Below are positions 1-12,196 of a stretch of 64,000 bases of DNA, one piece after another. The stretch is taken from NCBI GenBank assembly GCA_900073065.1, contig FJOG01000011.1, forward strand, positions 1,008,882 through 1,072,881, in the 5' to 3' direction. A program made the position numbers and the translations under genes. The DNA comes from Phialocephala subalpina. Its lineage: Eukaryota; Ascomycota; Leotiomycetes; Helotiales; Mollisiaceae. The notes under the pieces were generated by a model. It was not told the origin of the DNA, made no database searches, and saw nothing but the letters and a program-made list of their open reading frames with translations. Every line of letters begins with the position of its first letter. Within the stretch, counting starts at the first letter, position 1.

Positions 1-568
1 AAGTAGAAGAATCATCACAGGAGGAAATGGAAAGCGGAAGCGTGGTGCTGTGCCTCAAATGGATCGACATTCAGGGTGGGAATCAGCGCTAGAGAGCGGA
101 AGAAAGGCTGCCCGAGACAGGTATCTCAAAAATCGTGAAGAAGAGGCAGTCCATTTACCACGGTCACACCTTCACAGGTCTTCCCATAACAAGGCATGAG
201 GATTATTGTTTATTCTTTTTTCTTGATGATAAATTAGGATATCTATTGTGGTGTTGAGAAGGACATGAGGAAAGATAGGAGGCCTCGCTTGGCGAGAATC
301 CCGGGTGCCGAGAGTACTGTATGCCCCTGAAGAACTCGCCAAGAACCCCGCCAAGTCCCCTCTACCTCATAGCACCTTCTTCCTCTGTCTCTAATATCCA
401 GATAGACCTGTATCAAATGATGCAAATGGCAACGCAGACCAAATCGAAGCGACCTCCCGCAACTCAGCGCATCTCCCCAACGCCTTTAACTTCGCATGTG
501 AAGTCTCCAATCCTTTCGTGCAATCATCAGATCTCATCGCAGTCACTCTCAGCTCCAGTTGACGAGTA
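1..568. other. Intergenic edge, no gene supported
   Basis: Open frames exist on both strands but show no domain, no splice structure and no signal peptide. The plus-strand frame at 321-809 is the antisense shadow of the Ser/Thr/Pro-rich and charged tail of the neighbouring minus-strand gene. Confidence 0.5.
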
Positions 569-2373
569 TCAAACCCAACCACGACTCTTCTGCCCATCGC
601 CCATAACAGCATCAGTCGATCTCCTCACCCCCCTCGCTCTCTTCTTCCCACTCCCTTCCCCACCATCGCTTCCTCCCTCACCATTCCCCATTACCATCCT
701 TGCACCCTCATCACTATCCCTCACACTATCTCTCGCCCTCTCTATATGCGCATACACCCTCGCCCGCCTCTCTTCCTGCCTCTTGTCATACTCCCTACTC
801 CATCCTTGACTCCACTCCATGAACTCCTTCGCTTCCCCTTTCAGATTCACCGGTTCTGGCCACCGGATTCCTTGAGCATCCATCGGTAAGGAAGAGTTGG
901 CGCGGGTGTGGAAGAGTTGTTTTGTTATGCCGCCGACGTGGACTGTTATTGGTGAGAGAGGAGATTGTTCCACTGGATATTCCTGTTGTCTGCCTTGATG
1001 TCTTTCCTTTATAGGATTCCGTGGACTTGGGGGATATGCAAGGTTCAAGATACAGGAATCTGGAGTAGCGGTACCGGATACGCTGCGACTGTATCTTCTC
1101 GGCGTCTTGGGACGAGTGGGTGTTGGTGGAGAGGGTAAATCGTAACAACATGCACATCGATCCGTACCTCCACTTTCTCGCATCCCTCCACCTAGTTCTC
1201 TTTCTCGGTCTTTTTCTTTGTCTTTTGACCTAGCTTTGGCGATTAGAGAGCGGAAGTAAGCGCACTGCTTTCGCCGGAGGAAAAGGACAACGATAGTGGC
1301 GGATAACAATAGGACAATTCCCATGATGGCGAGGATTATGCCGGCAGTGTTGTTGGGGTTCATCTTTGATTGGGTGGTTGAGGATGAAGTTGAGGGAGGT
1401 GGTAAGTAGACTAGGGATGTTGATGAGGTTGAAGTTGAGGCTGGGAATGGTGAGGAGATGGACAGGGCTCCGGGATCGCTGATAATACTTGTTGGTATGG
1501 AGGATATTGTGGGTGAATAGATTGCTGTTGGGAGGCTGGAGGTAGGGGCTGTGGTTGAGCTGAGATACATGTTGTGAGAAGTTGTGGAAGAAGTCGTGGA
1601 TAAAGCAAGAGATGACCGTCCTAAAGAGCTTCTCGAGGTAGAGGTGAATTGATCAGGAAGAGGTGAACTGTTTTGGTTAGGAGCGGTTGTTGTCGCTGTT
1701 GTAATGATAGATGCTGATGGCTGACCATTTTCAGGCGAGTTGGCACTTGAAGGTCGAGCAGGAGAGCCGATGGTCGAGCTCGGTTGGTCAGACAAAGCCG
1801 AAGACGAACCTTTCGAAGTTGACTCTGTTCGAGGTGGTCCGGGATCAACGACATTCGAGAATCCAAGACTGTGTCATCCATCAGCGTTGTTTCCTTCAAA
1901 GTATGTTTTCTAGTCAAGTACCTTTGACACCGGGCGACAACGGTATTCAGGTTGGCTGCATGGCGAATCGTCAGCTTCGGTCCTTCAGTTATGGAAATTC
2001 GTCTCTACTCACGATCCTGCCCAGCTCCACCATTACTGTCCACCACAATACCGCACCCCTCATCACAAATATACAACGTAGCAAACACGGCATCATCATT
2101 CTCGTTAGCAAGCACAGCGCAGATCTTATCGAAGTCTTTATCATAAGACAGAATTGAATCTCGAAATGCATCTTGACAATTCTGCAAGCATGGGGTTTGA
2201 TCTGCACTCGCATCTTTCGTCGCTCCCGCTGATACAGCCGTCTCTGTCGAAGTTGATTGAAGAACCAATGGTGCTGTAGGGTAAGGTGGATTAACACCAA
2301 TACGAGTGTTGGTCTTCCATGGCTGATGCTTCCAATCTTGTTCGTATGAAGCGTAATCGTAGAAATTGCTCAT
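569..2373 (-). CDS. Single-pass membrane protein with Cys-containing ectodomain
   Basis: The product is not assigned to a named family. Three exons read 2373-2013, 1955-1922 and 1868-569, with GT..AG introns of 57 bp (1956-2012) and 53 bp (1869-1921); the sum is 1695 nt, giving 564 residues. Residues about 55-130 hold a cluster of six cysteines (CLQNC, ICDEGC and others) that looks like a small disulphide-bonded extracellular module, loosely like CFEM-type domains. A long Ser/Thr-rich stalk (about 135-300) follows, then one hydrophobic helix near residues 307-329 ending in RRK, then a charged cytoplasmic tail. This layout fits a fungal wall-sensor or receptor-like protein, which is inference. 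No signal peptide follows the chosen ATG. A hydrophobic LPLLLLLFNLFPS stretch sits upstream near 2400-2470 and could belong to an extra 5' exon, so the true start may be upstream. Confidence 0.7.
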
Positions 2374-3168
2374 TCTTCAGCATGGTGTATATCAGAACAG
2401 GAAAATAAGCCTCTCTTTACAGAAGGAAAGAGATTGAAAAGAAGAAGCAACAGAGGAAGCTTCACTGGGCCCCTGAAAACATTCCAATAAATCGCACAGC
2501 ACACTCCCATCCCTCCAAGCTCCATCCCCGTTCCTGCATCACACATCTTCACCGCACTGCGCCACATCTCCTCTCAGGCCCCTTCTCACAGCACCTCACA
2601 CTCGCACAAGCTGCCCCTATCCGTCTCCTTCTCGAATCCCGCACGAATAACTCGTGTTCGAATATAGGACGTTATTGATTCACCTGCATCTACCCGCAGA
2701 TAAGCTGACAGGAACCTGGTCGAGGATTTGCATTGTGTGGTGTTTTATGCAGGCGAGCTGTGATGTTTGTGTGACAAGTCGTCGAGAATAGCTCCCGAGA
2801 GAGGTTGCGCGAATGAGAGGGAGGTGGCTGATGTGGAACCTAGCGAGCGAGGGGGACAATATTTCGGGGAATTTGGTTGGCTTGAGGATCTGGACGCCAC
2901 TTTCGGCAGATCTCAAGACTCGCGTTGTGCGATGTTGGTGGAAAGCCATGTGAAAATGATGTAAGGAGAGTATTTTGATTGTGCGGATGAATGATGGAGA
3001 ACGGGAGGAGGGAGAAAGATAGAGGTATGTACTTTTAGAGTTCAAATATATACAACGAAGAAACAGTCAACAGTATGTACACTCACCTACCACTTTCTAA
3101 CCACCTATCTCAGACTTCTCTCTTTTGCAGTAGCCATCTGCCACCAACCTCTCCAGCATACTAGAATC
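2374..3168. other. Intergenic region, no gene supported
   Basis: This lies upstream of the membrane-protein gene and downstream of the xylanase gene. It contains only short frames without recognisable domains. A leucine-rich frame near 2400-2470 on the minus strand may be a missed 5' exon of the neighbour at 569-2373. Confidence 0.4.
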
Positions 3169-4548
3169 TTACAAACATTGACTATACCATGCATTGCTAT
3201 ACGTGCAAGTCGTGCCAGACTCACAGACAGTTCCCCCAGTCCATCCTGTTCCTCCACACTGTCCCCATTTCGCCACCGTCCCACTCGCAGTCGTCGTCGC
3301 AGCAGCACTAGTCGTCGTCGTCGTGCTTGTAACCAAAGTTGTAGCTGTCGAAACTACAGTACTTGAAGTGGCAGTCGCGGACCCCCCAAGCGCAGCAACG
3401 ACAGAATAGTATGCCGGATGGAGAGTAAAATCCGTATACCAAAGACATGCATCTCCCTGGCCAGAGAATGTCGACGGAACCCAAGAATATTTATCTGTGA
3501 AATCCCAGACCGTGACTCCAACGCAGTTTGTCGTCTGCACACACGCAGAGACAGTATTCGCATAATCGGTCCCTTGTTGCGTGAGTCCTGCGGTCGTGGG
3601 TGGGAGACTTGAGAATCTGACATCGAGTTCTGTGTAAGCGACTTCGACGCCGAGAGCAGTGAAGGCTTTCAAGTTTGAGAGTTGAGATGAGAGGGAGGGT
3701 GTTGAGCCGACGATGAAATGTGCTTGGAGTCCTACACCGTCAATTTTGATGCCGCGAGCTTTGAGAGAGGTGACGAGGTTTTGGGCAGCGGTTGCCTTTG
3801 CACCGGCGTATTCGATGTTGTAATCGTTGTAGTAGAGCTTAACAGAGCTGTCGTATAGTGCGGCGGTTTCGAAGGCGATGGGGATATATTCTGGGCCGAT
3901 AGTGGTATAGAAGACATCAACGCGGTAGGTTCCATCATCGTTGAAAGCTTCGTTCACGACGTCCCAGGCGTAGCATTGCCCCTTGTAATGTGTGACTTCG
4001 TTGGCGATGTGGTTCTTCAAAGCAGCAATGAGAGTTGCGTTTGTCCAGGTGCCAGAGGTGACTAGTAATATTTAAAATCTTGACAGAAGGCTGAAAGGCA
4101 AGGACTTACTCCAACTTGGGAGTTCGTTGTACCAAACGAGGTTGTGACCTGGGAACATTTAGCTCGATTCCTGAAAGCCTGCTGTCATCTCAATAGAGGG
4201 AACATTGGCCGAGATCTATCCTATTCTGCAAATCGACTGCAGAGGAGAATGCTTACATCTCAACAGCTGCCCATTGCCTTCAGCGAAGCTAGTGATGACA
4301 TCTCCTTGGGTCCAGCTGAAGGTGTTTTGCGTGGGTTCGGTGTACACCCATTTCTGGGTGTTACCAGGAGTAATTTGTCCAAATTGGCTGGTATTCGACA
4401 GAATAGAAACATATGTAGTGTCAGATAATTCGCCGTTGTCGGTAGCTGAGCCAAAATACATCAATCCCTTTGCTTTAGCGAGCGTGTTAAGCTGGCCAAA
4501 AGCAACAGGAAAGAGAACGACAAGAGAAATCAGGGCTGAGACGTGCAT
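3169..4548 (-). CDS. Secreted GH10 endo-1,4-beta-xylanase with C-terminal CBM1
   Basis: Hydrolyses internal beta-1,4 bonds of xylan outside the cell. Three exons read 4548-4257, 4148-4110 and 4061-3169, with introns of 108 and 48 bp, giving 407 residues. The start gives [18 protein letters not shown], a clean signal peptide; an in-frame ATG at 4572 would add eight residues. GH10 landmarks in order are [18 protein letters not shown] (completed by the first splice), the acid/base Glu in WDVVNEAF and the nucleophile Glu in AYTELDVR. A Thr/Ser/Ala-rich linker leads to a CBM1 cellulose-binding module at the extreme C-terminus (WGQCGGTGW ... YSQCL). Catalytic residues and frame are intact, and the length is normal for GH10-CBM1. 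On family knowledge the gene should be induced by xylan or cellulose and repressed by glucose. A TATA box lies just upstream, and a GGCTAA hexamer (XlnR/Xyr1-type) sits at 4575-4580. Confidence 0.95.
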
Positions 4549-4607
4549 GGTTGCCAAGGGAGACTTGAACATTTGGCTAAAGAAATATATGAGGGTAGGA
4601 TGAAAGC

Positions 4608-4614
4608 TTTTATA
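4608..4614 (-). promoter_or_regulatory. TATA box of the GH10 xylanase gene
   Basis: TATAAAA on the minus strand lies about 60 bp upstream of the preferred ATG (4548) and about 35 bp upstream of the alternative ATG (4572). This spacing favours 4548 as the main start if transcription begins 30 bp downstream of the box. A GCGGAG hexamer (CreA-type SYGGRG) at 4722-4727 is compatible with carbon repression but is a weak match. Confidence 0.5.
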
Positions 4615-6626
4615 CTTATTGCTACCCCAGATTCGTCTCCGGGGAATGCTGCGGTGACCTTGCACGGCTGCTTCCGAGATGAAGCTTTTCGGATCAGTCT
4701 CCCTTGAAGTGCATAGTCTGGGCGGAGAAACAGTAGGTCCTATTCCTACTCACATCTGCCTATAAAGGATAAACTTTGGATAAACAGAATCGAGTGAGGA
4801 ACGGAATATGGTAGGACCGGACTCGATACTGGACATAATTCTGAGAGGTAGTTCGGAGAGGGACAGCCGGTGATGTTTTGGGTTGAGTGTCGATGCATGA
4901 CCTCGTTTATCTGGTGGAGTGTGGGGAGACGACGCCCAGAACATCCACCAAGGGGAATCCACGAATCAAGAGGGGGAAACATTTAACCATAAATGAAAAG
5001 CACTCGGCCCGCACCGCCTGAATACTGCCAAATTTCAACCCCTCACGTGGAGAACATGGGACAACTGAACAATGTCTTGCTGCGAGGGCTCAAACTTGGT
5101 ACTCGGTGATGCGCCTGGAAGCAGAAATTTTTGCCTCGGTTTGAGAACCGACTTTGGAGGCGTCGGGCAATATGAGAGGAAACACTTCCTAGATGCGGCC
5201 CGCCGGTGCAGAGGAGAAGATATTTGCGACGGAGTCTATAATTTTGAAGCTTCGGGGGAATGAAAAGGAGGTATGGCATACGCTACTGGCGTTGGCTTGC
5301 AACCTATGATGAAAAGTAGGTGCTAGGAATATGACGACGAATAGCAAATACGACCATGAGACGAAAAAGTGCATTGACACACCCATAGTGACCTTGTCTG
5401 TAGTTGAGAATCTGCCACTCCTTCTGAAAAGTCCGAACTTGGAATCAAGGATTCTGCTTATCAATCGTGTGTAGGCTTCGACGACGTTGACTCCGACATG
5501 CACTTGCACCTTGTCGCGACTGCTTAGAAGTGGAGTGACAGCATCTTGTGTTTGTCCGCCTGGGAAGCTTCCTCGTGTAAAATATAGGTAGACTCGTTTG
5601 ACCACGGCTGGTGCGCCTCAACTTGATCCTTGGATTGTTGAAAATCGAGAAGCGTAACTGTGAGGGAGAGAAATCGTCGAAAAGAATCCGAGGAGTTGTG
5701 GACATCCAAGATGAACCCTTCCCAGAACATTGACAAATCGACTACCCCGTTCGACACCTTCCAATTGGGACTGCTTAAGGTGGTGTTCTTCATTCCTGCT
5801 TACAATATCAATCCAGTGTTCTGCTTTGACTTTGACCAGCGGATCATTCATCTGGATTTGAAATCCTGCAAGCCGGCAACCTTGGAGCTATGCACCTGCT
5901 GCATCCACCTGAGGTAGACTGTACTACTTCCAATGCGAGGAGTGTTCCATAGTGTCGCTGGCTCTGCAGAGTATCTGCAAGCATTCTAGATGCCGTCAAA
6001 GAACGAGAATGTGAAGTCGGATGAGTCCAGGTGCGTGTATCGAATCGAATTGGCGGCTGCCCATTTGCATAATCGCTTCCGCGTTGCTATGGTTGTGGGA
6101 AGTCGTGCTCAAGTTGTATTCGTTATGATGCATGCTTTACCACCAGAGCCGCTCTGAGTTGGGCTTGTTGAGTTTGTATGACCTTGATTTTGCCACGACA
6201 GCTTGTGAACTGAGGGAAAAGCTCCTTGAAACCTCAGGCATCAATTCCTTGCATCAACTCCAATTTCAAATCCTCGTTCGCAAACACCAATCAGCAAAAA
6301 AATCGTTGAATAGTCTTTTCAAGCTCATATTGAGTTGGAAGTGGTACTGCAATTTTTCCGTCGCTTTTCCCTGTTCGAGTCTTTTAACAAGACGAGAAGA
6401 ATGTTCTTTGCCTTCCATCTTCATGTCTTGCTATTATCTTCATTGATTTACTCAAGCTTGCAGAACACAATTGCAATGAGGATGAAGGAACTTCGTTTTA
6501 CTTCTCATGACTATATAAATCTTAGCTATATGGTCTATATCGATAGTTCAAAATCTCGGGTCTAGCGATGATAAAGGGTAAATCCTTTACCTGTCAGAAT
6601 CTCGGTTTCAGCTAAAGCTTCATAGA
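4615..6626. other. 2-kb region without a supported gene
   Basis: Several frames of 60-140 codons occur (for example minus 5189-5605 and minus 5618-5851), but none has a domain, a coherent splice pattern or a convincing start. The stretch lies next to a decayed P450 and may contain further decayed coding sequence. Confidence 0.4.
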
Positions 6627-7418
6627 ATGGCTCAAGGGGAGATTGAAATGAATGCCGTTCTTCTCATCGGAGCTGGAAGCGAAACAAGTAAGACACTGAT
6701 CTCCTCTCCCCAGCACCCCATCTCTGATGAACTCCAGCCGCAACCTTCCTCTCCGGCATAACCTACCGTCTCCTCACCAACCCCCACATCCTCACAAAAT
6801 TCACCGCCCTAATCCGTACCACCTTCCCCACCTCATCAGCCATAACAATCCACTCCACCTCAACCCTCACCTACCTAAACGCCTGCATTGAAGAAGGTCT
6901 CCGTCTCTATCCTCCTCTCCCTGCTAGAATGCCCCGCCGCACAACCCAGGCAGGACCATAATTTGTGGGGAATTCGTTCCTAGACATACCGTTGTTTCTG
7001 TGCATCATTAGCCTGCCAACATCTCAGATAGTAATTTCAAGGATGCGACGGGCTTTGTTCCTGAGAGGTGGTTGAGAGATGGTGAGAGGCCGAGCAGGTA
7101 TGATGATGATAAGAAGAAAGCCTGTCAGCCTTGTAACGTGGGGCCGAGGAATTGTTTGGGGAGGAAGTGGGTTGACCCTCTTCAAGATGTGAGAGATGTG
7201 AACTGGGATGCTGATGTGTTGGATGACAGTCTTGCGTGGGCGGAGATGCGAGTTATTCTTGCGAAGATGTTGTGGAATTTTGACTTGGAGTTGCAGGACG
7301 ATATCTTGAATTGGTCGAAGCAAAAGGTGAGATTCCCTGAACGGAGTGCTGAAAGAGGAAGTGTGGTATGGAGAAAGTACCATTAAATGTCAAGCTCATT
7401 CCACGAAGATTCGCGTGA
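6627..7418 (+). pseudogene. Truncated cytochrome P450 remnant
   Basis: Only the C-terminal half of a P450 is present. It begins in the I-helix (IGAGSETT, completed across an intron at about 6687-6751). The K-helix ExxR follows (EEGLRLYPPLPARMPR), then the PERW region (GFVPERWL), then the haem loop VGPRNCLGR. An intron-like segment leads to [15 protein letters not shown] and a final [13 protein letters not shown]. Breaks are visible. The frame shifts by one base after the PRRTTQAG region, where a TAA appears near 6958. A TAG follows VSVHH near 7009. The conserved Phe of the haem motif (FxxGxRxCxG) is Cys. The last segment is again out of frame. The N-terminal half, including the membrane anchor, is missing. 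The K-helix and haem sequences look like the CYP65/isotrichodermin-hydroxylase type, which is inference. Confidence 0.8.
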
Positions 7419-7761
7419 GCGTGAAAAGAAACGGAAGAGAAGCCTATAATCGGAATGGATTGAAAATCAATCAAGTAATCTCTCTTGACCTCTTATCTGC
7501 CTTCTCCTTTCTTTTGAGCTTGGGTCTTCGGACTTAAGCGAGTAGGAATCAAGGCGGCAGGTGGGTCTTCGAACGTCCGCACCTCTGCTGGACACTGAGG
7601 ATGACGTCCACAGAAATCAAATCATGAGATTTTGACGTTCGGATTCACATTTGTATTGGTTTAATTTGGTTTGGTTCATTTGCATAAGAAGAGCGTAGGA
7701 TTTGCCACAGTCAAACACCGCCCTGTGTTTTAGTCTTATAGCTTCCTCCTCACGCGCACGT
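7419..7761. other. Short intergenic region
   Basis: Lies between the P450 remnant and the 3' end of the dienelactone hydrolase gene, which face each other. No coding signal was seen. It is expected to hold the hydrolase terminator. Confidence 0.5.
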
Positions 7762-9021
7762 TCAGCAAACATCTTCGATCTCCTGCTTCCCTCCATCATG
7801 AGCACCAAGATCAAGCTTCAAAGTTCTTCCAAACAACTCAAGCAGGATCTCAAAACAGATCTTCGAGATGGCGGGATCATAGCGGCCTTTCGAAAGCTCG
7901 TCTCGAATGAAAGCGTCTACACCAGCAAGTCAGTCCCCATTACCAACAACAAAGCTAAAATTATCACTCACGTTGTGCCCAAGCTGGCTCATACCAGGAG
8001 AATACCAACCCTTTATCCCTCAACGTCTTTCTAATCAAGTCTCTGCCCTCAGGGGGAACATGATTGTCCAACGTGCCATGAATCATAGCCAACTCAGCCT
8101 TAATCTCTCCACAGCGAGCCAAGCTATCATCTTTCTTGCCGAGACCGAGAGTTGCGCTGTGAAGATCGGTAGCGAAGTAGGTGACGGCCGCAGAGACTCG
8201 GGGGTCAAGAGCACATCGGAAGGCGAGATGGCCACCGAGACACATGCCTGTTGCACCGATGCGGCCGTTGCAGGTTTTGAGGGCGAGGAGAGCGTCGATT
8301 GAGAGTGTTGCATCTTCGTCATAGCCTGCTAGAGTCTGAAGTCGTGATGAATTCTGAGAGTGTTTGAAGGATGAGGGGTTGTATGATTCGTACCTTGGCG
8401 ATCTTCCACTCATTTCCAGCATCTGTACCTGGACCATCGTAGGCTAGAGGTTCTGGACCCGTGAACTCGTGATAGGACGAGGGTGCTGCAACTATGTATC
8501 CTTGTCCAGCAATCTGTCGAGCAAATCTAGCTACGGGTCCGGTCACTATAGCGTGTTAGCTGGAGTACTGTTGTCTTGGAAGAGACACGTGATCAACGCG
8601 AAAGGAAAGAGGCTTAAAGCCATTGTATAACCACTTTGTTGCTACCAAAGCTGATTTAAGCAGTGTAATGGAGCTTGGTTTGTTTGAAATGAAAATTGTT
8701 TCTGCTTGGGCAAGAGCCAGCCAAGTCCGGAAGGAAGGATGGTGGTGAACTGGTTCGTGGAGGCTGTGACCTACCTTGATAGATCTCGCTGAACAGTACA
8801 ACACCCGGAAATCGTCTGCATTCGGTTCAGTACCATCGATGTAACTCATGAAGGGACCTCACGCTTGAGGGTAGTTCGGAATTGAGGGATGGAAGAGAAA
8901 TATCCCTATCAAGATGAGTTAGCTCACTTCTGGAAGGCCCTGAAGGATATATGGTACTCATGGATCCATCCTTCCCATTAGCTTTTGTAGCAACGTCTTG
9001 ATGAGTCTCTTTGATTAACAT
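7762..9021 (-). CDS. Dienelactone hydrolase family protein
   Basis: Alpha/beta-hydrolase of the dienelactone hydrolase (carboxymethylenebutenolidase) family. Six exons read 9021-8958, 8905-8863, 8815-8775, 8545-8394, 8335-7972 and 7916-7762; they sum to 819 nt and give 272 residues, the usual family length. Introns are 47-58 bp except one of 229 bp (8546-8774). The nucleophile is the Cys in ATGMCLGGHLA (the GxCxGG elbow). HGTLDNHVP carries the candidate Asp and HAFIRDE the catalytic His, so the triad is complete. FPGVVLFSEIYQ near the N-terminus is a family signature. Bacterial relatives open dienelactone rings in chloroaromatic breakdown. Fungal members are diverse cytosolic hydrolases of mostly unknown substrate, so no specific pathway is claimed. 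Confidence 0.9.
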
Positions 9022-9817
9022 CTTGGTGGTTCGTCGTTGTCGATGTCGATGTCGCCATGAGCTCGATGGTGGAGGGGTCGCTGATTAAGGATGGACTAGA
9101 CCGATTGAAGAATAGCGCACCCGGTCAAATATCTTCAAGTTTTTCGACCCCAACTCTTCCCCTTCTCCAGCATCACAACCCAGGGTCGACGAGAACCAGC
9201 AATTTCGTGCACCACTTATATCGCTTCTCTCGTGTTCCGAAACATTTGCCCCTAGTAGGCCGATAGGACCATAGCGACGAAGTCTCCGACTTGAGTTCAG
9301 TGCAAGTAGGATGTTTGGGCACTCTGCTCAGGACGACTTCTGCACACAAGAAAAGGCCCGGCCCGATGTGGAAACTTGTATAAAGGGCCTGTCTCGTGGA
9401 CATTGCAATGACAAGCTTTTCTGTGGCCTACATCAGTTGAGATGCGTGACTGTCACCTCAGCCCTGTCGAATTCGTCAACTTTATGGACCCCACCACCTT
9501 TATTGGCATCCAATACTCACCCATGTCTGTAAGGTTATCTTTTTGAGCCGTATCCCCATATTTCTACCCCAGTCAGGCACAGACTCGTCCTGGCCAGGGG
9601 CGGCACCGTGCTTCCGGAAAGCGTGGAAATTGGTATCCAGCCGCACACTCGGAGCAAACACCTCATGGGGGGCCAGCAATGTGGCGCCGCCATGAGATTC
9701 AAAAGAGCGGACGTCGCGCTTCTGGCTTTCTCTCCTTCTTGAGTCTTGTTTTGCTTTTCAGCGTCGCGTTTTGTCATTCTAGTTGTGTTCTGTTCTGTCG
9801 CAGTATTTTTCGCAGGC
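9022..9817. other. Divergent intergenic region
   Basis: Shared upstream region of the hydrolase (minus) and the polytopic membrane protein (plus). A plus-strand frame at 9679-9999 contains a hydrophobic run but is in the wrong frame for the downstream gene. The 5' end of that gene may include an unrecognised exon here. Confidence 0.4.
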
Positions 9818-12196
9818 ATGGCGTTGTCAGTCCCGGTCAACTCCACGATACTGTATCTCAACGACCTCAGGAATGGATCCTTGTTCTCCCAAATCCAATA
9901 CAACCTCTCCTCGATCGCGGCCGTCTACCCAGGCAACACTGCGGATCAAGGCCTCAACCTTACAGTTCTAGCCAACAATGTAGCCTCTATCGCGTTTAAT
10001 GTGGGCGGCTTTATGGTCCCATCTGATTCTGGTTACCTCCCGGATTCTCTGGCTGGTACATTCGCTCTTGCAGAAACGCTTTTCGACCCCAACCTCAGCA
10101 GAGTCGCAGTGACCTGCGTGTACCCGATCAGTGGCCAGTATGATACTTTGAGCAGAGCTCTATTTTACGTGTTGATGATATTCTCGCTTGTGTTTAGGCG
10201 GCATATCTGGATTTCTGTTGCAGCTCTAGGGACAGCAAGTAAGTACCAGACACTCTGTCCATAATAATATCTACGATATTGTCAATGATATTCTGTGCTG
10301 CTTTATGCACTTTCGAACGTCAAGTGGAAGAACCGCTAACATTGCTGTAGTGACCTATGCAGCCGTCTCTGCCGTCCATCTGTTCGCACTCTCTTCACGC
10401 TTTAGTTTCAACGCAGATGCAGAAAGTAGCACGACCTCCGCCCAACCATTTGCCGATATTGATTTCGTGGGCATACTTCCGAATCTAACAGCCTCAGCAA
10501 TCATGCTGACGCCAATCTTACTATGGTCTACTACGGTTCGAAAGAATGATGCACAATCAATCGTGGTCTGGTGGGGCATCCTTATATTCGCTGCACTGGT
10601 TTGCCTTCTCGTGAACTGGAATTCTTTCAATCTGGACTCCTTGGAGTCTTTTGCGATCTGCGCCAAAGATTGCATACCAGAGTCCGACCTCGAATCTTAT
10701 ACATTGCCTTTTGGAGTCTACCAAAGCTGCGGGTGCATTGATTTCTGCGGTAGGTCGACTTTCCTTGAGCTACATTTCCCCTTCTGGCAGTTTTCACGAG
10801 TTCTACTCGCTGCAACACCAACAGCAGGCATTTGACTCCCGATATGTCTGAAAGAAGTATACTGACTCGAGGATGTCGGGTAAACAGGAACCTTGAGTCC
10901 AACGGCGCCAATGCGAAAAGGCGCGAGTATGGTGCCATGGTTTGATGCCTTGAAAAGCAAAAAGATCGTTGATACACCTGGTTATCAAACCCTCTTCGAT
11001 ATCAACATTGTCGCTCTGGCTTTCATTGCGATCTACGGCATAATGGGTCTCATTGTTAGTCGCTGGAGTCCGGACGAAGTTCGAAACGGCATCTTTCGGT
11101 TCTGCAACTCCGACATCAGGCTCTGGATCAAGGTCATCTTCCAAGGCAAACGTGAGGCTCACTGGTTGGCCAAATTCAACTTGACCAAAAAGAGGGACGA
11201 GATTGTCCCGTTCAAAAAGAAGTCTCTCTGGAAGAAGTGCAAATATATCTGGGCAAAGACGATAGCTACGTTATTCTCGTTGACTGCAGGCGCAACAGCA
11301 ATTATCTGCCCAGCGGTGTTTGTATCCAGTGTGGTTGCCAACGAGATTCTCCTACAATCCTACCCTGTCTCTGAGCACAGCGATGCAGTTGGCGCTTGGG
11401 GGACCTGGGTTGGCGCGGCACTCGTTCTCATCGCTGCAGTCATTAACAAATACGCCGGATCGTGGGTACGGACCCTCAAGGTTGTCGTCACTACACTCTA
11501 CCATTTCGTCAGTATGTCAAATTCCGCCCTGAAACTATCATTCTGTTAAGAGGCGAGCTATTCGGAAGCTGCTCGCCTCCTAAGACATCCATGAAAGCCC
11601 ATACTGATTTCTCTTTAGTGTACTCCAAAGCCGACAGGGAGGAACTATTCCCCAAGAAAAAGGGCGAGAGTGTCGGATCAAGATTCAGTAAATTTGGCAA
11701 GGTCATTATCAGTCCTCCCGTACACGCAGGGTTCAGCATGTATCGAGGTTTCTGGACCTTGAAGACAACGATCCTCTTCTTCCTCAAATGGTGGAAGGAC
11801 ACGGAGAAAGAGTCCCAGAAGCGAGGCGAGACGATCCAAAAAGAATGGGAGACAGCACTACCAGAAAAGCCAAAGTGCCACTGCCACGTCTGCAAGCATG
11901 ACGAGGGCCGATTGAAGGAGAATGAAAAGGTGACACAAACAAGCGATGATGATGCCACTCATGCATCTTTGAGTTCAGCTTTGCTGCCTGGGGGTGCTTC
12001 TACCCCTGTTTTGACAAGTTCTACATCCTCGCTGCCCCTGAAGACAATGGCAATGGACGTCGACGAGATGCCTTCTTCAAATAGTCCGACGAATGGAACA
12101 AACAACCAAGCACGTCCTCCGTCGCCGCCAAACATCCCGCTACCAACCCCTCGATCTACCTTCGCGAGGCAGAACACCGACCAGGACATGGTCTAA
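9818..12196 (+). CDS. Polytopic membrane protein of unknown family
   Basis: I do not recognise the family. Four exons read 9818-10238, 10351-10749, 10888-11511 and 11619-12196 (introns 112, 138 and 107 bp), giving 673 residues. An N-glycosylation-rich loop (NST, NGS, NLS, NLT) near the N-terminus is followed by about six or seven hydrophobic segments, for example LFYVLMIFSLVF, IVVWWGILIFAALVCLLV, VALAFIAIYGIMGLIV, ATLFSLTAGATAII and GAALVLIAAVI. The roughly 190-residue cytosolic tail is charged, contains a CHCHVC cluster, and ends in a Pro/Ser-rich stretch. The start is uncertain. The frame is open back to 9743, just after a stop at 9740-9742, and would encode another hydrophobic helix (FVILVVFCSVAVFF) but has no ATG there, so an upstream exon may be missing. 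The plasma membrane is a guess at location. Confidence 0.75.

Noticed and set aside
321..809. Long plus-strand frame of 162 codons
   Set aside because: Antisense to the tail of the minus-strand membrane-protein gene; Pro/Ser/Leu-rich composition typical of a shadow frame, with no domain.
5189..5851. Minus-strand frames of 70-138 codons possibly forming a gene
   Set aside because: No splice pattern links them, no domain is recognisable and the upstream sequence has no convincing start.
9679..9999. Plus-strand frame with a hydrophobic run as the start of the polytopic protein
   Set aside because: It is out of frame with the downstream exons and no intron joins it; it remains only a note on the uncertain 5' end.
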